IMG/VR virus record: IMGVR_UViG_3300036795_000211
Location: 1-64,000 of that record
Source: a virus
DNA length: 64,000 nt
Strand: one strand, 5' to 3'
Shown: one piece after another, positions 58,715 through 64,000 of the stretch
Layout: each line of letters starts with the position of its first letter
Position numbering within the stretch: position 1 is the first letter of the stretch
Made by a program: the position numbers and the translations under genes
Notes under the pieces: model-generated
The model's database searches: none
Told to the model about the DNA's origin: nothing
Seen by the model: the letters and a program-made list of their open reading frames with translations, nothing else

Positions 58715-58781
58715 GAGGCCCCCGGTACACACGGCCCGTATCCGCAGACATCTGCGGGTCCTGCAGCGTGGCGGGGGCCTC
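58715..58781 (+). promoter_or_regulatory. Structured leader of the recombination operon
   Basis: GAGGCCCCCG (58715-58724) pairs with CGGGGGCCTC (58772-58781), and CCGCAGA (58742-58748) with TCTGCGG (58751-58757). It begins at the predicted start site and ends 15 bases before the GAAGAGAG ribosome site of ATG 58807. Confidence 0.6.
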
Positions 58782-58806
58782 TCCAACTTTAGCGAAGAGA
58801 GACCGA

Positions 58807-59109
58807 ATGTCCGACATGCAAGGTACCACGTCGCAGCGTAACCGAGAGCGAAACGAGGCAGTACAGGCTGAGCGACGTAGACGCAATCCTCCGATACCTA
58901 CCGAAGGTGGCGGACACGCATCGAAGGTGTTTCCGCACTTCTCGGTGGCGAATGGCTTGTGCATGTGTCTTGCCGGTTGCTGTCTCGGAGTAAATGGCTG
59001 CCGCTGTCACGAATGTCCGTGTGACCGACCTGGTTCCCGCGGATACGGTAAACACTCGGGCAAGCTCCGCCCGGAAGGAGAATTCAGTGGCACTCGCAAA
59101 AGCAGGTAG
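58807..59109 (+). CDS. Cys-rich basic protein
   Basis: 100 residues. Arg-rich helix (RNRERNEAVQAERRRRNPP), then nine Cys-type positions in 'LCMCLAGCCLGVNGCRCHECPCD', likely a metal cluster or zinc fold. Overlaps the Sak4-like gene by 23 bases. Function unknown, probably nucleic acid binding. Confidence 0.6.
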   Translation: MSDMQGTTSQRNRERNEAVQAERRRRNPPIPTEGGGHASKVFPHFSVANGLCMCLAGCCLGVNGCRCHECPCDRPGSRGYGKHSGKLRPEGEFSGTRKSR

Positions 59110-59896
59110 CAGTACCCTCGATCTGCCGTGGGGCAAGCCCGATGAAGTCGAAGGCGGAATCGGGGTCAATGCCGCCATCTTCGGGTTCGCGGGGAGTGGG
59201 AAGTCCACCGTGGCGGCATCCGCCGTTTCCGCCGAAAGCGGTAAGCCACTGCTGGTCGTCAACTTCGATGGCGAGGTCAACTCCCTTCGGGGACGCACCG
59301 ACATTGACATCTGGCCGCGGAAAGGCGGAGTGCGCAGCTGGGAACGAATCGCTGCGTTCACTGATCGGCTGGCCACCGGCAAGCACCCGTTCAAGACTAT
59401 CGTGTTCGACACCGGGAACAACATGTACCGGTATGCACTAGCGCACGTGAAAGCGTCGGGTTCGCCGAACCGGGACCCCCGGCAGATCTTTGGCGGCGCA
59501 AACGACCTGGTCAACGAGGTAATCGTCAAGTTCGTGCAGATCGCTAACGAGCGGGGAATCAACGTCATCTGGAACTGGCACGCCGAGGAGGTCAAGGAAG
59601 GTGTCGGCGACGCGGTAAAGCTGTTCATTCGGCCGGATGCTACTCCCGGGGTACTGAAGACCATCTACCAGCAGCACTCCACGATCGGCTATCTCGAAGA
59701 GCGAATGGCGGGTAAGCGTCGGCTCTACCTGCACAACACGCTGAAGCTCATCGCAAAGGTACACCAGCCGCAGGGCGAAGGTGCATTGGCGGTCGAGATT
59801 GACGATCCAGACTTCGGCAAGGTAATCGACCACCTGAGGGGCGTGGCCAAGTATGACGCAGGGAAGAAGTCAACGATACGTACCCGGTCCGCTTGA
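59087..59896 (+). CDS. Sak4-like RecA-family ATPase
   Basis: 269 residues from GTG 59087 (GGAAGGAG site). Walker A 'GFAGSGKST' near 28-36, Walker B 'KTIVFDTGNNM' near 105, 'VIWNWHAEEV' as a sensor-like stretch. Sak4 proteins are single-strand annealing or recombination ATPases. Followed at 61550 by a DUF669-like protein, a common partner. Confidence 0.85.
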   Translation: MALAKAGSSTLDLPWGKPDEVEGGIGVNAAIFGFAGSGKSTVAASAVSAESGKPLLVVNFDGEVNSLRGRTDIDIWPRKGGVRSWERIAAFTDRLATGKHPFKTIVFDTGNNMYRYALAHVKASGSPNRDPRQIFGGANDLVNEVIVKFVQIANERGINVIWNWHAEEVKEGVGDAVKLFIRPDATPGVLKTIYQQHSTIGYLEERMAGKRRLYLHNTLKLIAKVHQPQGEGALAVEIDDPDFGKVIDHLRGVAKYDAGKKSTIRTRSA

Positions 59897-60149
59897 GGGT
59901 CGACGCGACGTCCTAACGTGCTTGGACTGCGGAGCGATGGTTCCGTATCCGTTCGTTGATCGGCACGACAACCACCATTCTTCGTTGGAGGCACTCCGTG
60001 AACGGTTGGACCTGGTTCTTCGCGATCGTCAGCCTCTTGCTGGCAGTAATTATCGCAGTACTGACCTGGATCCTTCGCAGGGATCGGTCCAATCACCCTT
60101 CGGGCCTATCCTTGCCGGAATCGTCCGTCCCCAGTATCCCCACCGCTGA
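59853..60149 (+). CDS. Small zinc-type protein overlapping two genes
   Basis: 98 residues. 'VLTCLDCGAMVPYPFVDRHDNHHSSLEAL' is the 'C..CGA.V....H..H' pattern known from actinophages. The last 50 residues overlap the next gene in another frame, which weakens the C-terminus. Confidence 0.5.
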   Translation: MTQGRSQRYVPGPLEGRRDVLTCLDCGAMVPYPFVDRHDNHHSSLEALRERLDLVLRDRQPLAGSNYRSTDLDPSQGSVQSPFGPILAGIVRPQYPHR

Positions 60150-60735
60150 GGTCGAGCAGCTTCGGCGTGACCTGCATGAAGCCGGTGGATCGGTCGCGCG
60201 ACTGACCAAGGAACTTTCGCTGGAGCGAGAGCAGACCGGTCGAAACCTCGAGACCATTGCCAAGCGGGCCGAGGTCGAAATACAGCAACGAGTGGCGTTG
60301 GCCCGAACGGAGCTGGAACGCGAATTTGCCGAGCGGAAACGGACTGACCGCCAGGTGTCGAACCAGCTTTCTCGAGCTGCGTTGCTGGCCAAGGTGGCGG
60401 AGCACATGGGTCCGTTGTTCCCCGGCTTCCCGTACAACCTTAAGGAATGTCGTCACGTCGGTGAGGTATTCGATTACCTGGTCTATGAAGGGCTGGAAGC
60501 CGGCGGAGATATCTCGGTGATCTTCCTCGAGATCAAGTCCTCGGCGTCCGGGCGTACTCGCCGGGTAACCAATCCGCGGGAGAAGGCGCTCCGGGACGCA
60601 ATTAAAGCGGGTCGGGTCCACTACAAGGTCTGGCAGCCGCCAAACGCCGCCGAGCTGGAAAGGCTGGCTCGGGAGGCGATCGAATCGCTGGAGGTCCCAG
60701 CGCTCACCGAAGGAGGAGACAATGCCGATAGTTGA
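59998..60735 (+). CDS. Membrane-anchored Endonuc_Holl-type nuclease
   Basis: 245 residues from GTG 59998 (GGAGG, 6-base spacing). N-terminal membrane helix (WFFAIVSLLLAVIIAVLTWIL), coiled coil (about 50-130), then a nuclease-like end: 'LFPGFPYNLKECRHVGEVFDYLVYEGLEAG', 'ISVIFLEIKSSAS' (E-I-K), 'REKALRDAIKAGRVHYKVW'. This matches the family of endonucleases related to archaeal Holliday junction resolvase. The membrane anchor is unusual for a nuclease. Confidence 0.75.
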   Translation: MNGWTWFFAIVSLLLAVIIAVLTWILRRDRSNHPSGLSLPESSVPSIPTAEVEQLRRDLHEAGGSVARLTKELSLEREQTGRNLETIAKRAEVEIQQRVALARTELEREFAERKRTDRQVSNQLSRAALLAKVAEHMGPLFPGFPYNLKECRHVGEVFDYLVYEGLEAGGDISVIFLEIKSSASGRTRRVTNPREKALRDAIKAGRVHYKVWQPPNAAELERLAREAIESLEVPALTEGGDNADS

Positions 60736-61030
60736 GGAACCGGGTCCGGAGAAGCGAGTCCTCGGGCGACACCACGCACCACTGGGTCAGCCGATCAGCC
60801 CGTTCAAGTACACCGTAACGCGGAACGATGGCGGTAAGCCGATTCCGCTGGACGAGCCGTGCCTGGTAATCCGCGCGCAGGACGCCTTTGCGCTCGTGTT
60901 CATTCAGATGTACATCAATCACACCCTCGATACCGTTAGTCCGGCCCTGACTAACGAGCTGCTCGCCCACCGGGAACGGATCCGGCGGTGGCAGGACGAA
61001 CATCGGGATAAGGTAAAGCTCCCTGATTGA
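60722..61030 (+). CDS. Hypothetical protein
   Basis: 102 residues (GGAGGAG site). 'HAPLGQPISPFKYTVTRNDGGKPIPLDEPCLVIRAQDAFALVFIQMYI' then a basic helix. Overlaps the previous gene by 14 bases. No family recognised. Confidence 0.6.
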   Translation: MPIVEEPGPEKRVLGRHHAPLGQPISPFKYTVTRNDGGKPIPLDEPCLVIRAQDAFALVFIQMYINHTLDTVSPALTNELLAHRERIRRWQDEHRDKVKLPD

Positions 61031-61055
61031 CAAACTTCCAGCCATTCTATAGACT
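61027..61055 (+). promoter_or_regulatory. Promoter
   Basis: TTGACA (61027-61032), 17-base spacer, TAGACT (61050-61055). The leader contains GCTGCC/GGCAGC and then AAGGAGG before GTG 61114. Confidence 0.85.
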
Positions 61056-61113
61056 GGGTAATCCAAGGGGCCGCTGCCGCCCCGCAAGGCAGCAAAGAAG
61101 GAGGTACTCAGAT

Positions 61114-61557
61114 GTGGCGCAGCGACTAGAAGCGCATCACGGCTGGAAGGGCGACAAAGCTGGCTATCATGCGCAGCTACATCGTGTACGAAGAGCACGT
61201 GGTCGCGCCAAAGAGCACCTTTGCGTGAAGCACGCAGAGAAGGGTAAGCAGGTACGAGCGAATGACTGGGCACACGTTCACGGTGAAAGTGGCTTTGACG
61301 TGTACGCGGATTTCGTTCCGCTCTGCGATCCCTGTCACGAAGAGTACGACAATCCCACGAAGGCACGCGGTGCGAGAGTGCAACTTGCTGCCGGGAAGCT
61401 AGCCGAACAGGACGTCATTCGTATTCGAGAACTGCTAGCGAAGAAGGTTCCGCAGCAGCGTATCGCAACGGAGTTCGGTGTCGTACAAACGGCAATTAGC
61501 AAGATTAACACGGGTCGCACGTACGCAAACGTGGGACGAACCGAAGGAAGTGGTTAG
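61114..61557 (+). CDS. HNH-like endonuclease with helix-turn-helix end
   Basis: 147 residues from GTG 61114 (AAGGAGG). 'LHRVRRARGRAKEHLCV...NDWAHVHGESGFDVYADFVPLCDPCHEEYD' is the HNH-like group with H, N and H candidates; the end 'IRELLAKKVPQQRIATEFGVVQTAISKINTGRTY' is a helix-turn-helix. This is the usual build of phage homing endonucleases. Codons differ from the neighbouring recombination genes (more AT-ending), consistent with a mobile gene. Confidence 0.75.
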   Translation: MAQRLEAHHGWKGDKAGYHAQLHRVRRARGRAKEHLCVKHAEKGKQVRANDWAHVHGESGFDVYADFVPLCDPCHEEYDNPTKARGARVQLAAGKLAEQDVIRIRELLAKKVPQQRIATEFGVVQTAISKINTGRTYANVGRTEGSG

Positions 61558-61960
61558 CATACCTGCAACGATTGACCTCACCGGCGTTAGCACCGAGGGC
61601 AAGCCGCCCCTGGAGCCAGACGTTTACCCGGCGGTCATCACGAAGGCCGACATTCACGACTCGAAGAGTGCCGGAGAGCCCACGCTCTACCTCGAGCTCT
61701 CCGTGAGTGACGAAGGCCGAAACGGTCGGTGGAGCACGTCACTGCAGCCCCAGTCGCTATGGCGGGTCAAGCGACTTCTGGTCAACCTCGGTCTCGAAGT
61801 CCCGGAAGGGGAGTTCGAATTCGACGAGGAGGACCTGATCGGCGTCGAGTGCCAGGTGCGGACGATCCAGGAGCCGCACTACCAGGACAAGAAGCGGAAG
61901 ACCTGGCGCATCGCCGAGATCCTCAACGAGGACGGCGAAACCGGCGAGGGCTGGGGGTAG
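61550..61960 (+). CDS. DUF669-like recombination or ssDNA-binding-type protein
   Basis: 136 residues, GTG start overlapping the HNH gene by 8 bases; no ATG is available, so the start is uncertain. 'VYPAVITKADIHDSKSAGEPTLYLELSVSDEGRNGRWSTSLQPQSLWRVKRLLVNLGLEVP...DLIGVECQVRTIQEPHYQDKKRKTWRIAEIL' fits DUF669, often encoded beside Sak4 or primase. Confidence 0.75.
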   Translation: MVSIPATIDLTGVSTEGKPPLEPDVYPAVITKADIHDSKSAGEPTLYLELSVSDEGRNGRWSTSLQPQSLWRVKRLLVNLGLEVPEGEFEFDEEDLIGVECQVRTIQEPHYQDKKRKTWRIAEILNEDGETGEGWG

Positions 61961-61966
61961 CAAGCA

Positions 61967-62081
61967 CCGGTCCGAATTGCTGCACCCGACACGGATCGGG
62001 CGTCCTAGGGCGTGCAGCCGGACCGGGTAGTACCCGGCGGGGATTCGGGATCGGAGCTGACGGGTCCCCGCCGGGCTTTTT
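61967..62081 (+). promoter_or_regulatory. Attenuator- or riboswitch-like leader with terminator
   Basis: Helix 1: 61967-61974 with 62019-62026 (8 bp) extended by 61979-61985 with 62012-62018 (7 bp) around a small hairpin. Alternative helix: CCGGGT 62023-62028 with ACCCGG 62032-62037. Terminator: 62033-62042 with 62066-62075 (10 bp, perfect), then CTTTTT (62076-62081). The alternative helix excludes both others, the usual logic of a transcriptional switch. It lies before ruvC-like, queD, queE, folE. Confidence 0.65.
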
Positions 62082-62096
62082 CGATCGGAGGGACGA

Positions 62097-62480
62097 ATGC
62101 GTGTTATCGGGGTTGACCCGGGGGCAGTATATACCGGTGTCGCGATACTGGACAGCGACGGCAAGTTCATCTACTGGAACGAGTCCGATGACCCGGTTGT
62201 CATCTGGGTCGCCATCGAAGAAGCTTGCCGTTACGGTGAAGGTGTCGTTGTCGTTGAGGACTTCCTCGGGTCCGGTCGCCGAAACGAATACACGCAACGG
62301 ACCACCGAAGCACTCGGGTACATCTACCACCGCTGTCGCGAGGAAGGCATTACGGTCGAACGGGTACCGCAGCAAGCTCGACTGGCCAACGTGATGAACG
62401 TCCCGAAGGAGATATCCCGCAAGGACGAGAAAGCTGCGGCGGCCCACGCACTCTCATACCGCGAAAGGAAACGGACTTGA
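62097..62480 (+). CDS. RuvC-like Holliday junction resolvase
   Basis: 127 residues. 'MRVIGVDPGAVYTGVAIL' (D7), 'GVVVVEDF' (E near 54), and 'RKDEKAAAAHALSY' (D, H near 110-117) form the RNase H-type acidic set. It resolves branched DNA before packaging. Coupled to queD by TTGA. Confidence 0.82.
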   Translation: MRVIGVDPGAVYTGVAILDSDGKFIYWNESDDPVVIWVAIEEACRYGEGVVVVEDFLGSGRRNEYTQRTTEALGYIYHRCREEGITVERVPQQARLANVMNVPKEISRKDEKAAAAHALSYRERKRT

Positions 62481-63013
62481 GTCCTAAGCGTACGGTCGAT
62501 CTTACGCATTATGCGCAGATCGCACACCGGTTGTTCTTGACGCCGGGAAAGTGCCAGCGTATCCACGGGCACTCGTTGACGATTAACCTCGAGCTGGTCG
62601 GGGAGGTGGACGGTACCGGGAAGATTGTCGGTCTCGATTTCGCCGCAATAAAGAGCGCCTTTCGGTCATTCGTGGACGCCTATCTCGATCACAGCTTGCT
62701 GCTGAATGAGATCGACCCGTTCGCTCGTCAGCTTCTTACGAACCCGCAGTATGGCGCAGAAGGCGGAACGTGGATCAGCGAAGTCGAACCCGCCGATCTT
62801 CCCGGGTTGCGAAGGTGCGCGGGAGACCCGACCACGGAGAACATAGCGATGTGGATCGCCGAATGGGCCGCGCTAACGTTCACGGTACTCGGTCTCTATA
62901 GCGTGTCCGTCCACGTTGACGAGACCGACACCAACGGTTCCGGGTACGAATGCGCCGTGGACCACCTTACCCGTAAGCGAGAGCTCACCGATGTACTCGG
63001 GAGGTGGAAGTGA
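62477..63013 (+). CDS. queD: QueD: 6-carboxytetrahydropterin synthase
   Basis: 178 residues, TTG start with GAAAGGAAAC site. Zinc ligands: His in 'IAHRLFL' and the HGH in 'GKCQRIHGHS', where Cys is the catalytic residue. 'DHSLLLNE', 'TTENIAMWIAEW', and 'VSVHVDET' are conserved positions. It makes CPH4, the first step after GTP cyclohydrolase in 7-deazaguanine synthesis. Confidence 0.9.
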   Translation: MSPKRTVDLTHYAQIAHRLFLTPGKCQRIHGHSLTINLELVGEVDGTGKIVGLDFAAIKSAFRSFVDAYLDHSLLLNEIDPFARQLLTNPQYGAEGGTWISEVEPADLPGLRRCAGDPTTENIAMWIAEWAALTFTVLGLYSVSVHVDETDTNGSGYECAVDHLTRKRELTDVLGRWK

Positions 63014-63777
63014 TCGACTTCGAAGCGCGTCCGTCGCGTGACTGGCTGCTGGTCTCGGAGATGTTCGGTCCTACCTTTCAAGGCGAAGGGCCGTCAACCG
63101 GACAGTTGGCGATGTTCATTCGCCTCGGCGGGTGCAATCAGCACTGCGGCTTCTGTGACACGCCGCACACCTGGGTCTTCACCGATCGTCAGGTCGAACA
63201 GCATGACCTATCGCTGGTACCGTTCAGTCCGAAGGAGGAGCTAACCCGGTACACGATTCGCGATGTCGCCGCCGAGATCATCGCGTCCGGTGTCGATCTT
63301 ATCGTGATTACCGGTGGCGAGCCACTGCTGCAAGCCGAACAGGTGGCGAAGCTAATCTCAGCGGTGAACGAGGAATCGGCACACCACTTCGAAATCGAAA
63401 CGGCCGGGACGGTCTCCCCCGCGCCCCTAGTGATGTTCGAGAACGTCCGCTTCAACGTATCGCCGAAATTGGCGTCCAGCGGTAACGAGCTCGAGCTGCG
63501 CCGGAATATCCCGGTACTTTCCGAGCTGCGTGACTTCCCGGGTACCGCATTCAAGTTCGTAATGGGCTACGAATACGGTGCCGATCTGGCCGAAGTACTT
63601 GAGCTGCAGAAACTCGTCGGCTTCAATAACGATCGAGTCTGGCTGATGCCGGAGGGAATCACGGAGAAGGGTATTCTCGACGGAATGAAGCGGCTGTCCT
63701 CAGTGGCGTTGTTCAACTACTGGCATCTCTCCACCCGCATGCACGTACTCCTTTGGGGGAATGAACGTGGCCGTTAA
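63010..63777 (+). CDS. queE: QueE: 7-carboxy-7-deazaguanine synthase
   Basis: 255 residues from GTG 63010 (GGGAGG, GTGA overlap); GTG 63004 is alternative. 'SEMFGPTFQGEGPSTG' and 'GGCNQHCGFCDTPHTW', the CxxxCxxC radical SAM site, are diagnostic; 'VITGGEPLLQ' is the SAM-binding stretch. It converts CPH4 to CDG. Confidence 0.92.
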   Translation: MIDFEARPSRDWLLVSEMFGPTFQGEGPSTGQLAMFIRLGGCNQHCGFCDTPHTWVFTDRQVEQHDLSLVPFSPKEELTRYTIRDVAAEIIASGVDLIVITGGEPLLQAEQVAKLISAVNEESAHHFEIETAGTVSPAPLVMFENVRFNVSPKLASSGNELELRRNIPVLSELRDFPGTAFKFVMGYEYGADLAEVLELQKLVGFNNDRVWLMPEGITEKGILDGMKRLSSVALFNYWHLSTRMHVLLWGNERGR

Positions 63778-64000
63778 TCTTCGTATGCAAGCCGCCGTTG
63801 AGATACTACTCAGCGAACTCGGGTACGACCTGTCGGATGCGCACTTCCGGCGGACCCCCGAACGCGTAGCGGAGGCACTCAACGGGTTCAGCAAGTCGCG
63901 TCACGATCGCGCGCACGACATTCTCGATGTCTCCTTCGAGGACGGGTTCTCGAGTCTGGTACTGGTCGGACCGATCGAGTACACGAGCATGTGCGCCCAT
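63767..64000 (+). CDS. folE: FolE-type GTP cyclohydrolase I (cut by window end)
   Basis: Starts at GTG 63767 (GGGGG, 6-base spacing; ATG 63761 is alternative). 78 residues visible: 'RRTPERVAEALNGF' and 'VGPIEYTSMCAH', the site with the zinc Cys and His. It makes the dihydroneopterin triphosphate used by QueD. The rest lies beyond the window. Confidence 0.85.
   Translation, partial: MAVNLRMQAAVEILLSELGYDLSDAHFRRTPERVAEALNGFSKSRHDRAHDILDVSFEDGFSSLVLVGPIEYTSMCAH

Noticed and set aside
58789-59664. Minus-strand ORF of 291 codons
   Set aside because: Opposite the Sak4-like gene; no supporting signals.
1-64000. CRISPR arrays, insertion sequences, integrase and attachment sites
   Set aside because: No regularly spaced direct repeats, transposase or integrase motifs were seen.

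Overview
The window is a stretch of a tailed phage genome, very probably a siphovirus (long, non-contractile tail) of a high-GC Gram-positive host. The evidence is the gene order of a complete head and tail module, actinophage protein families (DUF6011-type zinc module, GGPLDG proteins, a MerR-like 'YRQFD.W' protein, many small CxxC proteins), strong Shine-Dalgarno sites with many GTG starts and some TTG starts, and about 60% GC by eye. Three secreted proteins with actinobacterial-looking signal peptides suggest Streptomyces or a relative, but this is inference. No integrase, DNA polymerase, tRNA or CRISPR array was found.

Layout. (1) 1-1189, plus strand: the end of an operon of small proteins, closed by a perfect 17-bp hairpin at 1203-1246 that also faces the converging late genes. 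(2) 1262-33536, minus strand: the late module. In transcription order it runs terminase small and large subunits, DUF935-like portal, MuF-like head protein, then an unusual cassette (papain-like peptidase, HEIGH metallopeptidase, Lys/Ala-rich protein, PD-(D/E)XK-like protein), structural proteins including a 713-aa protein with about 14 Arg/Pro-rich repeats, protease-scaffold fusion, decoration protein, major capsid, connectors, major tail protein, G/GT chaperones, tape measure with a lytic domain, tail tip proteins, membrane proteins and a GH25-like endolysin. (3) 33630-64000, plus strand: early and middle genes in short operons, most led by clear TTGACA/TTGCCG-N17-TAnnCT promoters. They include two HNH-like proteins, a candidate holin, an SF2 helicase, a Cas4/RecB-like nuclease, a primase-helicase followed by an origin-like region, a cassette of secreted proteins with a Tad2/DUF2829-like protein, a RecD/Dda-like helicase, a MerR-like regulator, a Sak4-like ATPase, an Endonuc_Holl-type nuclease, a DUF669-like protein, a RuvC-like resolvase, and queD, queE and folE (cut by the window end).

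How the parts work together. The helicases, primase, Cas4-like nuclease, Sak4-like ATPase, DUF669-like protein and two resolvase-type nucleases form a replication and recombination set. folE, queD and queE make 7-deazaguanine precursors, so the phage DNA probably carries a deazaguanine base that resists host restriction. The secreted and membrane genes at 50.0-53.2 kb look like accessory genes that act on the host surface, and the Tad2-like gene points to anti-defence.

The least explained signals are: RNA-like structures sitting directly before ribosome binding sites (49863-49982, 1571-1710, 35975-36102, 58715-58781), an attenuator- or riboswitch-like leader before ruvC-queD-queE-folE (61967-62081), a widely dispersed octamer CGCGGGAG (about 32 copies counted by eye, both strands), and a 14-bp element (ATACCCCKAAATGG-like) before minus-strand late transcription units.
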